Of a stretch of 64,000 nt of DNA, positions 17,696 through 26,074 are shown piece by piece. The stretch lies in assembly GCF_017848315.1 (NCBI RefSeq), contig NZ_JAFKEC010000012.1:1-64000 (forward strand), in the 5' to 3' direction. The position numbers were made by a program, and so were the translations under genes. Every line of letters begins with the position of its first letter. Positions within the stretch are counted from its first letter, which is position 1. The stretch is from Pseudomonas palmensis. GTDB taxonomy: Bacteria; Pseudomonadota; Gammaproteobacteria; Pseudomonadales; Pseudomonadaceae. The notes under the pieces were generated by a model. The model had not been told where the DNA came from, made no database searches, and saw only the letters and a list, made by a program, of their open reading frames with translations.

Positions 17696-18218
17696 TTTTG
17701 CTTTGTATCATGTCCCTTAGGATTGGATCCAGTGTAATTTTACTCTCACTATTAGCTGTGGTATTGGCAGCATTGCGCATAGCGGTTGAGCCCTCGGGCC
17801 TGAGGTCTCGACCGTGGCAACTTCAATTTTAATGCTTGCGGAAGGTCGGCCTTCCCGGGGTGCGGGAGGCCCGTTATGTACGCCTATCGCCCACTCTCTC
17901 GGGTGCGTTACCGCGTCTATTGGCGAGAGGTGCCTTATCCGTCGCTTTCTCAGGAGCGACTGACAAGCTATTGCATAGGTCTCTGCGGACCCGCAGTACG
18001 CTGGCGTCGCCACTCGCAGGAGGCAAGCACGGTAAGAGCCGCCAGCTTATCGCTGTCAGGGGCTTGGTGCCCTGATTCTGAGGGTAGGGGCTAGATTTTT
18101 CGGCGAAATGCACCCCAATGCCTCTGAGAAGGCTTCCAGCAGTGCTACGATAAGCGGGTGCGCCGACACGAACGAATGCCGCTCGGTGTCGGATTTTAAA
18201 TTTTTACGGGTGGATGAC
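17696..18218. other. region upstream of the protease operon
   Basis: No supported gene. An in-frame ATG at 18108 would extend the protease gene by 37 residues, but it has no ribosome site and those residues look unlike protein. The stretch should carry the promoter of the four-gene operon starting at 18219. Confidence 0.4.
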
Positions 18219-19094
18219 ATGAGTTCGCGTTACGATAGGGATGTTTGCAGTGACTCGCCAGTGCTCGAAGTTGCAGCTGTTCAGAGAGTTAAAGTTTGCA
18301 AGGGAGATGCTGGAGCATTTTCGGAGCAGGCGCTGAAGTGCTCATCTGATAAGTTAATAGTCCGTGGTAAACAAGATGCTCCTTTGGTTGCAAAGACTGC
18401 ATATGGGCAAAGCCTTCTCGTGCCTGGGCATGATCGCCGATCCCGTGTCCTTGATACTTCCTTTGATCCTTGGAGGAAGATTTGTGCCCTTGAAATCACA
18501 GCTAGAGATGGTACGCCATTCATCGGCACTGGGTGGGTAGCAGGCCCCCGGCTGATTATTACTGCGGGCCACTGTGTCTTCAACAAGGTTTACGACGGGT
18601 GGATGGAAAATATAGAAGTTATTCCGGGGCGTGATGGCCAACTTGAGCCCTTTGGACGCTATAAAGCTAAGTCTTTTCGTACCATGGAAAGATGGTGTTC
18701 CGCGGGTGATGAAAATTATGATATTGGTGCAATCATCCTCTCGAATGACCTAGATAGCAGTCTCGGATCGTTTGCATTTGGGTTCTACCCGGAGGCACGC
18801 CTGAATTCGCAGATGGTGAATATTTCAGGCTATCCAATTTGTAACGTCGGTGAAGAGCAGATGCATCACTCGAATAGGGTTTGTGATGTCACAGATCACA
18901 AGCTTTATTATGATGTGGATACTGAGGGCGGGCAGAGCGGTTCTCCCATTTGGTTCTATCCAGATGACGACCTTGAGCCAGTAGTCATTGGCGTGCATAG
19001 TAATGGCGCTGGCAGAACATTGAATGCGAACTCTGGTGTTAGAATTACCCCGGCATTGGTCGATATTCTCTCTGAGTGGCGTACGCTTAAATGA
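18219..19094 (+). CDS. trypsin-like serine protease (S1/V8 type)
   Basis: A 291-residue protein whose second half is a chymotrypsin-fold protease. The triad is visible: His in ITAGHCVF (about residue 116), Asp in ENYDIGAIIL (about 167) and Ser in GGQSGSPIWF (about 239). There is no signal peptide, so it is probably cytoplasmic. Residues 1-90 are an unrecognised N-terminal region that could act as a pro-segment. ATG at 18219 follows a GGTGGA site; 18108 is an alternative. It is the first gene of a tight operon ending with an AAA ATPase and a subtilisin-like protease, so a role in a proteolytic conflict system is inferred. Confidence 0.75.
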   Translation: MSSRYDRDVCSDSPVLEVAAVQRVKVCKGDAGAFSEQALKCSSDKLIVRGKQDAPLVAKTAYGQSLLVPGHDRRSRVLDTSFDPWRKICALEITARDGTPFIGTGWVAGPRLIITAGHCVFNKVYDGWMENIEVIPGRDGQLEPFGRYKAKSFRTMERWCSAGDENYDIGAIILSNDLDSSLGSFAFGFYPEARLNSQMVNISGYPICNVGEEQMHHSNRVCDVTDHKLYYDVDTEGGQSGSPIWFYPDDDLEPVVIGVHSNGAGRTLNANSGVRITPALVDILSEWRTLK

Positions 19095-19104
19095 AGGTGC
19101 GACT

Positions 19105-19365
19105 ATGAAGTCCAAGATCATCTGCGGTTTCGTTGTCGATGATGCGGGGCACCCTGTCAAGGGTGCTTTCGTGATGGTGGAGAGTTCCGATTTTCCGGCG
19201 AAAGACATAGCGATCATTACAAATGAACGTGGGATTTTTAAACTTGAGTTGCCTGGTGGGGATTGTTGTATTTCTGCGGTCACTAAGTCAGGACTGAAGG
19301 GTGTAAAAAAAATATCGAAATACACGTCCTCTAAGGTAACGCCAACAATTTGCGTGCATAATTGA
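19105..19365 (+). CDS. small carboxypeptidase-regulatory-like (Ig-fold) protein
   Basis: An 86-residue all-beta protein: IICGFVVDDAGHPVKGAFVM, then ITNERGIFKLELPGG, a CarboxypepD_reg/SpaA-like fold pattern (about residues 4-75). There is no signal peptide. It starts 10 bases after the trypsin-like gene and ends one base before the ATPase gene. Such domains usually bind or scaffold other proteins; here it could be an adaptor or a protease substrate, which is inference. ATG at 19105 is chosen for its AAGGTG site. Confidence 0.6.
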   Translation: MKSKIICGFVVDDAGHPVKGAFVMVESSDFPAKDIAIITNERGIFKLELPGGDCCISAVTKSGLKGVKKISKYTSSKVTPTICVHN

Positions 19366-19366
19366 T

Positions 19367-20470
19367 ATGGCAAGAAGCGATCTTGTGGTAAAACTCGCCC
19401 AAGCCGGTTTGGGGGGAGATAAGGCCTCGGTTCGGCGAGTCGTTGAGGCAATAGTCTCAGAAGAGAAGGCTAGGCAGCATCACATATATGCACAAAAGCT
19501 GACGGATACACTTCGTTCTGCGAGGTGGGGCAGTGCGGGTGATCCAGTCGGGAGGTCCGAGGCATTTTCATATGAGGGTGCCCCACGAAAGGAATCAGTG
19601 CAGGACCTCTACGCTGAAGTGACTGTGACAAGAGGGATTTCAGATCTCTATCTGGAACCTGAGGTTTATGATGTCTGCTTAGAATTAATTGAGGAGCATA
19701 GGCGCGCTGATTTGTTGCGTTCATTTGCGCTGGAGCCGCGCAGCAAGTTGATATTAACTGGGCCTCCAGGAAATGGCAAGACAAGTTTGGCTGGCGCATT
19801 AGCATACGAGCTAGGGCTTCCTTTTTATGTAATGCGTTATGAAAGAATCATTGGTAGTTATCTTGGTGAGACTGCCTCGCGACTACAGTCGGCTTTTGAG
19901 TTTTTTAAAACGCGCCCGTGTGTTGTCTTCTTCGATGAGTTTGATGCTATCGGCAAAGAGCGGGGCGATGCGCACGACACTGGTGAGATTAAAAGGATTG
20001 TTAGTACTCTTCTTTTACAAGTGGATGATCTTCCTTCTTATAACGTTTTTGTTGCGGCTACCAACCATCCTGAATTGATAGATAGGGCTGCATGGCGGCG
20101 GTTTCAAATTCACTCCAATTTGGTTCCGCCAAAGTCTGAGCAAATTAGTGAATGGTTGGTAAGTTTTGAGTCTGCAGTTGGCGAGAAGCTTGGTGGGCTG
20201 AAGAGTGAGTTTGTGGGCTCATTAATTGGTAGTAGCTTTTCGGATATTGAGCAGGTCTTGCTCGATATTAGGAGGAAATTGGTTCTTTCGGGTGGTCAGC
20301 AAGATCTGAAAGCGATAGTTGATAAGCGTCTTTCGCAAAGCCGTGTAAGTAATTCGATTAAGGATAAGTCAAGAGATCATGGAAAAGCTCCCGCTGCTGA
20401 TTCTAAATCCGCCAAAACAAGACGCGCGTCTGAAAGGCAGTCCGAGATTTTTCAGCATCTCGACACCTAG
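19367..20470 (+). CDS. ietA: AAA ATPase, IetA-like
   Basis: A 367-residue ATPase with a helical N-terminus (about 1-85) and a classical AAA domain: Walker A GPPGNGKTSLAGAL (about 132), Walker B CVVFFDEFDAIG (about 187), sensor-1 in VFVAATNHPELID and an arginine-finger-like AAWRRFQIH. The C-terminal 40 residues are charged and low-complexity. Its partner is the subtilisin-like protease encoded immediately downstream. This AAA plus S8 protease pair is known as IetAS, described as a plasmid-stability toxin-antitoxin system and later as a phage-defence system. The gene ends 92 bases inside the protease gene. Confidence 0.8.
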   Translation: MARSDLVVKLAQAGLGGDKASVRRVVEAIVSEEKARQHHIYAQKLTDTLRSARWGSAGDPVGRSEAFSYEGAPRKESVQDLYAEVTVTRGISDLYLEPEVYDVCLELIEEHRRADLLRSFALEPRSKLILTGPPGNGKTSLAGALAYELGLPFYVMRYERIIGSYLGETASRLQSAFEFFKTRPCVVFFDEFDAIGKERGDAHDTGEIKRIVSTLLLQVDDLPSYNVFVAATNHPELIDRAAWRRFQIHSNLVPPKSEQISEWLVSFESAVGEKLGGLKSEFVGSLIGSSFSDIEQVLLDIRRKLVLSGGQQDLKAIVDKRLSQSRVSNSIKDKSRDHGKAPAADSKSAKTRRASERQSEIFQHLDT

Positions 20471-22925
20471 TTCAGAGCGGCAGCTATCTAGGCTTGGACC
20501 AAAGTTTGAAACGCTGAAACGGGTTTCTCAAAGTCCCGTGGCGTCGGGAACTTTATCAGAAGATACAGACGGCCTCCATCCTGAGAAAGCTATAGTTTTT
20601 GAATTGGCGCAGTCGAAACAGGAATTCAAGAGAGCAGCAGAAAAACTAGGTTTGACATGGGTGGATGAGGCTGATTTCAATTACCCAAGCAGTGACGATT
20701 TTCATGATAGGGAAAAGCCCGAAAAGCCTATGGAAGGGCGGCTCTATTTAACAGTTCCAAACCAGCGGGCAATCACCGAACTTTTGAGACTTTGGGCTCT
20801 GTACAGTTCGGGAAAAGGGTTGCCTAGAGGCTATGGCGATTGGAATAAATTATTCTCTCACCTCATAGACATCCGTTCATGGGGCGCTAGAGATCGACTG
20901 ACGCCTGAAGCAAAGACTTTTATTGCTGGATTGAACGGGGCCGCTGATGAAAAAGTGCACTTCGAAATCGAACTCGTATTTCATGGAGAAAAAGAACGAG
21001 ATCACGCAGCAATTCAGGCGCTGCTGACAAAGATTGAAATTGAGGCTGCGGAGGTTTTAGATCGTTCCTATATACCAGAGATCAGATATCACGCACTTCT
21101 GATTTCTATTACACAGATGCAAGCAAAAGCACTCCTTGATCTCGAAGCAAATTTGCTTACTCTTGATGAGGTTGCTTACATACGTCCTCAAGCAATGAGT
21201 ATTTCATCATCGGAGCCCGAAGATATTGAACGGGTTGTTGAGATTGATGACTCCGGCAGCTTGCTCCCCCCAGTAGCAGCGCTGTTTGATGGTGTTGTAG
21301 TGCAAAATCATGATCTGTTGAAAGGGCGGCTTGTGATCGATGACGGTGAGGGGTTGGAGAGTACCTCTCCAGTTCGTACTCGGCATCATGGAACAGCTAT
21401 GGCCTCTCTTATTTTGCATGGTGATATCGCAAAAGAAGAGGGTTCGTTGCCACGAAAATTGTATGTTCAATATTTGCTGGCTGCCAGTGAGCATTCTTCT
21501 GTCGAGACAACTCCAAATTCAAGACTTTTGCTAGATGTGATTTACTCTGCAGTTGTCAGGCTGAAGCAGGCTCCTAAAGAATTGGGAGGTGATGTATTTG
21601 TCATTAACCTTTCTCTCGGTGATGTAAATAGGCCATTTGCAGGCCAGATGAGCGCTTGGGGGCGCCTTATCGATTACCTGGCTTGGAAGTATAATCTTCT
21701 TTTTATTATCAGTGCTGGGAATATTGCTGAAGGACTATCTCTTGATGATGTGACGAAGCCAGTGCAGTTAACTAAGTTGACAGATGAAGAGCGCCATCTG
21801 CTATTCGTTTCTGCCGTACAATCTAAAATGGCACATCGTACTATTTTCTCCCCGGCGGAGGCGATCAATGCTCTCACTGTAGGTGCAAGTCACTCGGATG
21901 GCTGCGTAGCCACTCCAAGCCCATATCTTATCGAGCCGTTCTCGAGTGAGAAATTTCCGAGTTTGATATCCGGGCTTGGGTTGGGTTATAAACAAGCGGT
22001 AAAGCCGGAGGTCCTGAACTGTGGCGGGCGGGCGCTTTATACGTATACGGTTACTGCAGATGGGCTTCTGCTAACACCTGGGAAAGCTGGCCGATATTTT
22101 GGTCAGGAAGTTGCCGGCGTGTCCAGTGTAAATGATGTTGTTCGTACTATCGGTACTAGTAATTCGGCAGCTCTGGCTACAAGAGCAGCTGTAATTATTC
22201 ATGACGAACTAAAGTCACAGTTCTCAGCTCAAGATTTTACTCGTATCCGGAAACTCTTACCCGCGCTTGTCAAGGGGTTGATTGTTCATTCCGCAAGCTG
22301 GGGGAGTGCAGGAGTTTTTCTGGAGTCAGTTTTGGAGCCCAAAGAGGGACGGCTTTGGAAGAATCGCCGTTCAAACATCACCCGTTTCCTAGGCTATGGA
22401 AAAATCGATCTTCCCAGAGTGTTAGAATGCACCGAACGCCGCGTGACCATGCTGGGTCTAGGTGCTTTGGAGAATGATAATGCTCAGCTTTTTAGCTTTC
22501 CGTTGCCAAAGTCGCTGTCAGGGCAGAAGGATGTCAGAAAACTGGTAGTGACGCTGGCGTGGCTGACTCCAACTAAGCCAGCAGAACAGTTTTATAAAGA
22601 TGCTCTTTTAGATTTCGTGACCGAAGATTCAAATGGTTCGCCTATTGGGGTCTACCGAGTTCCAGCTAACCAACCCCCTTCAGATACATCCCGGAGAGGT
22701 ACGGTGATACATGAGATTTATGAGGGTGAAGATGCAGTGCCTATCGGCGATGACGATGTCCTGCGGATTAGGGTGGAGTGTCGGACGCAAGGGGGGGCGG
22801 TATTGCCATCCATACCCTATGCTTTGATTGTGACCTTTGAAGTTTCGGATTCCTTGAAGGCTGATGTTTATACTGAAATCAGGGATAGAATTAAGCTGAG
22901 CTTCCGGTCTCAAGTGCAAAACTGA
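20379..22925 (+). CDS. ietS: subtilisin-like serine protease, IetS-like
   Basis: An 848-residue S8 protease. The N-terminal region (LPLLILNPP, SSERQLSRLGPKFETL) matches AAA-linked subtilases. The catalytic residues can be placed: Asp in ALFDGVVV (about 302), His in RHHGTAMASLI (about 335), oxyanion Asn in ISAGNIAEG and Ser in IGTSNSAALATR (about 594). There is no secretion signal, so it acts inside the cell. The ATG at 20379 lies within the ATPase gene in another frame; the family-like N-terminus before the ATPase stop supports this start. The ATPase is thought to control the protease; its target here is unknown. Confidence 0.82.
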   Translation: MEKLPLLILNPPKQDARLKGSPRFFSISTPSSERQLSRLGPKFETLKRVSQSPVASGTLSEDTDGLHPEKAIVFELAQSKQEFKRAAEKLGLTWVDEADFNYPSSDDFHDREKPEKPMEGRLYLTVPNQRAITELLRLWALYSSGKGLPRGYGDWNKLFSHLIDIRSWGARDRLTPEAKTFIAGLNGAADEKVHFEIELVFHGEKERDHAAIQALLTKIEIEAAEVLDRSYIPEIRYHALLISITQMQAKALLDLEANLLTLDEVAYIRPQAMSISSSEPEDIERVVEIDDSGSLLPPVAALFDGVVVQNHDLLKGRLVIDDGEGLESTSPVRTRHHGTAMASLILHGDIAKEEGSLPRKLYVQYLLAASEHSSVETTPNSRLLLDVIYSAVVRLKQAPKELGGDVFVINLSLGDVNRPFAGQMSAWGRLIDYLAWKYNLLFIISAGNIAEGLSLDDVTKPVQLTKLTDEERHLLFVSAVQSKMAHRTIFSPAEAINALTVGASHSDGCVATPSPYLIEPFSSEKFPSLISGLGLGYKQAVKPEVLNCGGRALYTYTVTADGLLLTPGKAGRYFGQEVAGVSSVNDVVRTIGTSNSAALATRAAVIIHDELKSQFSAQDFTRIRKLLPALVKGLIVHSASWGSAGVFLESVLEPKEGRLWKNRRSNITRFLGYGKIDLPRVLECTERRVTMLGLGALENDNAQLFSFPLPKSLSGQKDVRKLVVTLAWLTPTKPAEQFYKDALLDFVTEDSNGSPIGVYRVPANQPPSDTSRRGTVIHEIYEGEDAVPIGDDDVLRIRVECRTQGGAVLPSIPYALIVTFEVSDSLKADVYTEIRDRIKLSFRSQVQN

Positions 22926-23375
22926 TTATCCTAGGGTTGCTCTTTTATTGAGATGAAGTGTAGGTGGGTTTTGTGGTGCTCTTGGCCCTCTGAGAATTCT
23001 CAATAGGCTTGGGTGGCGAAGTCTATTATCTGGAATGGCTTCGCCGACCTCGTTGGCAGTGTTTGGGTCTAATTGTTTTAGGCTGATTAGGTTTTTTTGT
23101 TTAAGGTTTCTATGGTTTCGGTCTCCCAGTCTTATTGGTTTGAGGTGATGTCGCTGCTTTAAATTGGATGCATCTTAAAGGTGATTGTGCATCAGCGGTT
23201 ATCTTAGCTATTGGGTATGCACTCTAGAAGTGACTTGCGATGTGTTGGGCAGGATTTGGTGTGGTAAGTTTGGGTTTCGGTCAAGTGATGATTTCTTCTG
23301 GTGAGTTTAAGGGTTTCTTGTTTTTAATGTATCTTTTTTCGCAGTTTTTCGGGGTGATGGGTTTCGTATAGATGC
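22926..23375. other. AT-rich intergenic region
   Basis: About 450 bases, rich in T runs, with no reading frame of interest. It separates the plus-strand protease operon from the 3' end of the relaxase gene. An integrase gene would be expected somewhere between the att-like site and the relaxase but is not found here. Confidence 0.45.
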
Positions 23376-25082
23376 CTAAAGTTCAAGTGAAAGATAGGGG
23401 TTGTCTGGAAAGATGTTTGGCGAAATTAACTGTGCATCGGTCAATAGATATCCATTAAGCGACGATCTCTTACGAGCGCCCTGTACCTTACAGGTCCAAA
23501 TATTTTGACCGTTCGGGCGCTTTTGATGCATTGCCAATTGCTCGAAGTGGCGTTGGTATTTCCGCCAAGCACTGCCATTTTCAGCGCTACTTAAGAACTT
23601 CAGTTGTTCTGCAATGTACTGTTGGAAAATTCCCGGAGAGACTAAAAAGAACGTTCCCGCTACAGTGTGAATCTTCGCCTTGCTTTCATTGACGAGCAAC
23701 CTGTGGCTGCCAACACCATTACGCAGCCAGTCGATAAAGGATTGTTCAGGGGCATCGTCGTCCGGGGAGAAGTCACGGCAGTGTATTGCATGTGATTCAC
23801 CCATGCCGTCGCTTATGTCCGGCAAGAGCTCCACTAGCTCATCGATGCACTCGAAATCTGGGCTTGAGGGTATGTCGCCCTGCAGCTTGGGTTCCAAAAG
23901 TTGGGATAATTGATCTGCTGCTTGTTCTCCGGCATCGCCCTTCGAGTCAGAAACTGTTTTCGATTGCACCGTCCCATCAAAGCTCTGAGGGCGGGATTCA
24001 TCGGCCCAGATCAGGCTGGGCTGAAGGCGCAGGAATGTAAACGCCTGCTGCCAGCCGGTGTCCGACACCGTGGCGCTCCATACCGCTTTCCCCTCTGGTG
24101 TCGCATCCACCAGCCCATGGGACTGCAGTTCATCGAACAAGGCGATATTAGAGGAGGGGATACCATCCACGGATTGAGCCAGCAGGTAGGCACGCAGTTT
24201 GTCAGTCGCAGTTTTGCTGACCAACCACAGGTGGTTCTCGGTGAGCCAGCCGGCGGCACCGGGCTGATTGAGCTTGAACTCGTTTTTGACCAGGTACCGT
24301 AGCCCCATGAGTAGGTGATGCTGCAGCGAATATTGAGGTGCCCGAAGTGCTTTGTTGGGGTTGGCCCCGATGTTCTGTGCCGTGGATACCCGGTCTGCTT
24401 GCAGGACCAACTCTCCGAGTGTGCCGGCGTGCTCGTAGTGGTCGGCTAGCAAGAACAGCAATTGCCCCCACAAGGCAGGGTAACTGCTGAGCCAGTCGAG
24501 CAGGGTGGGGGTCAGGATCTGCGTATACAACAGCCCAGCGGCGGCACCGTGTAGCTGGTAATCCCGGGCGGGGTGGTAGCGGAAGCGGTAAGGCTGGTTC
24601 AGGGGGCCGTGCCAGGGGTGCCACCGTTCACCATTCTGATACTCCACCTGGAGATCAACGGCGATTTTCCCAACGTCATGGAGCAGGGCGCCGTAGGCAA
24701 TGGCGGCGCTCCAGGCATCAGCCTGCGCAGCCTGGTCTTCCGGTGCGGCACCACTGGGGAGTAGGTAGGACTGGCGCAACTTCAGGCTGCACGCCACCAG
24801 CTCCAAACCGTGGTCGAGCATGCCACCAGGATAGGCATGGTGATGGCTCTCACTAGCCGGTAGTTGCTGTACATAGCTGGCGTAGCGACGAATCGGTTCG
24901 AGGTAGAGTTGTTCGAACTGTAGCGGGGAGAGGGCCGTATATTGCCAGATGCGCTCGAGCAGCCTTTTGCGGTGGCCAGCAGCAAGCAGTGATTCCGCCG
25001 ACAGTGGCTGATGAAAGCCCTCGGCGGCGGGGGTGGCCTCCTCGGGAAGGCCTTTTTGCGGTTTGAACCACCACCGTTTCAT
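23376..25082 (-). CDS. ICE relaxase, TraI_2/MobH family
   Basis: A 568-residue MobH-type relaxase of PFGI-1-class elements. The N-terminal TraI_2 domain contains the HD-hydrolase-like motifs SHHHAYPGGMLDHGLEL and ALLHDVGKI, then LADHYEHAG. The C-terminal 120 residues (SFIDWLRNGVGSHRLLVNES, IHTVAGTFFLVSPGIFQ) form the DUF1528-type domain. It should nick oriT and lead the strand to the T4SS through TraD. ATG at 25082 (MKRWWFKPQKG) is chosen as the family-like start; the frame extends to 25244 with a basic, low-complexity stretch. Confidence 0.88.
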   Translation of the reverse strand: MKRWWFKPQKGLPEEATPAAEGFHQPLSAESLLAAGHRKRLLERIWQYTALSPLQFEQLYLEPIRRYASYVQQLPASESHHHAYPGGMLDHGLELVACSLKLRQSYLLPSGAAPEDQAAQADAWSAAIAYGALLHDVGKIAVDLQVEYQNGERWHPWHGPLNQPYRFRYHPARDYQLHGAAAGLLYTQILTPTLLDWLSSYPALWGQLLFLLADHYEHAGTLGELVLQADRVSTAQNIGANPNKALRAPQYSLQHHLLMGLRYLVKNEFKLNQPGAAGWLTENHLWLVSKTATDKLRAYLLAQSVDGIPSSNIALFDELQSHGLVDATPEGKAVWSATVSDTGWQQAFTFLRLQPSLIWADESRPQSFDGTVQSKTVSDSKGDAGEQAADQLSQLLEPKLQGDIPSSPDFECIDELVELLPDISDGMGESHAIHCRDFSPDDDAPEQSFIDWLRNGVGSHRLLVNESKAKIHTVAGTFFLVSPGIFQQYIAEQLKFLSSAENGSAWRKYQRHFEQLAMHQKRPNGQNIWTCKVQGARKRSSLNGYLLTDAQLISPNIFPDNPYLSLEL

Positions 25083-25302
25083 CGCAGTACCTGCCTTGCG
25101 TTCAAAAGGTCCCTTTGCCTTTTCGGATAAGCCTCTTACCCTTGCGCCCCTTCCATTGATGCCATTACCCTTTACCGCCTTGGCCTTTTTCGCGAGTGCA
25201 ATAATCCGAAGTCTGGCGCGTCGGGTTACCCGGCCGGTCGGCATAGCCGACCCTTTCGAGCGGGGTAGACTGCCGGCATCATTTTTCTGAGCTGGGACGC
25301 TG

Positions 25303-25497
25303 ATGACGCTGAGTGATGCTGTATTGATCGTGCTGCTGGCGGACCGGATTCATGGTACTGATGCTGCCATTCGGTCTGCCGCCAAGCGCTGTGCGAAAAA
25401 GTTGCCGCGTAGCCAGCGAGACATCTTGTTCAAGATTGGCCGCAGCGCGGCGCCTCGCGAAGTTGTGGCGCATCTTTGCCGAAATTTGACTGACTGA
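25303..25497 (+). CDS. small hypothetical protein divergent from the relaxase
   Basis: A 64-residue helical, basic protein: DAVLIVLLADRIHGTDAAIR, then KKLPRSQRDILFK. Not recognised with confidence. It faces away from the relaxase gene and precedes the MvaT-like gene. A second short frame (MNLKLGINTRML) with a good AAGGAG site begins at about 25532 but runs out without matching a family. Confidence 0.5.
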   Translation: MTLSDAVLIVLLADRIHGTDAAIRSAAKRCAKKLPRSQRDILFKIGRSAAPREVVAHLCRNLTD

Positions 25498-25622
25498 TCT
25501 GTCACAGATATTTGCAATGAAGGAGCACAAAAATGAACCTTAAACTGGGAATAAACACTCGGATGTTGAGTGTGTCTCAGTTATTATTCATTCACGTGTC
25601 TCATACCTAGGAAAGATTTCTC

Positions 25623-25988
25623 ATGTCCAAACTTGCCGAATTCAAAGCTCTGGAAGCGCAGCTGGCCGCGCAACTTCAACAGCTGGATGCGATGAAAAAC
25701 GATTCCGGCCTGAAGCAGGAGATCGAGTTTGAACAGAAGCTGAAAGCCTTGCTGGAAGAGTACGGCATGAGCCTGCGCCAGGTGATCACCATTCTGGACC
25801 CGTCCAAGGGCGTGAGCGTGAGTGCCGCAAGCGTGTCGAGCAGTGCTCAGCGCAAGCCGCGCGAGGTCAAGCGCTACAAGAACCCGCACAGCGGCGAGGT
25901 CGTGGAAACCAAGGGTGGCAATCACAAGATCCTCAAGCAGTGGAAGCAGGAACACGGCTCGGATACCGTCGAGAGCTGGCTGCAGTAA
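25623..25988 (+). CDS. MvaT/MvaU-type H-NS-like nucleoid protein
   Basis: A 121-residue xenogeneic silencer. The N-terminal coiled coil (LAEFKALEAQLAAQLQQLD, FEQKLKALLEEYG) mediates oligomerisation. The C-terminal DNA-binding part (KRYKNPHSGEVVETKGGNHK, LKQWKQEHGSDTVESWL) has the AT-minor-groove motif of the MvaT family. Such proteins bind AT-rich foreign DNA and are confined to Pseudomonads. Carried on the element, it may silence the AT-rich cargo or mask it in new hosts (inference). A strong terminator follows. Confidence 0.92.
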   Translation: MSKLAEFKALEAQLAAQLQQLDAMKNDSGLKQEIEFEQKLKALLEEYGMSLRQVITILDPSKGVSVSAASVSSSAQRKPREVKRYKNPHSGEVVETKGGNHKILKQWKQEHGSDTVESWLQ

Positions 25989-26035
25989 TCGACTGCGCAT
26001 TTGCAGTGGCCTATACATGGCGCTGCAGGCAAAAC

Positions 26036-26059
26036 AAAGGCCCCATGCGGGGCCTTTTT
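26036..26059 (+). terminator. rho-independent terminator
   Basis: GGCCCC / GGGGCC stem with an ATGC loop and a five-T tail, flanked by A residues so that it can work in both directions. It lies between the MvaT-like gene and the convergent ArdC gene. Confidence 0.9.
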
Positions 26060-26074
26060 GCTGGTTGAGGGAAA

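Noticed and set aside
17836..18113. Sequence reminiscent of a short integrase or recombinase start (MYAYRPLSRVRYRVYW)
   Set aside because: The frames are short, unrelated to integrase motifs and lack the catalytic R-H-R-Y region.
25532..25620. Frame starting MNLKLGINTRML with a strong AAGGAG site, resembling a chemoreceptor start
   Set aside because: After about 15 residues no chemoreceptor-like sequence follows and the frame runs into the MvaT-like gene; at most a leader or remnant.
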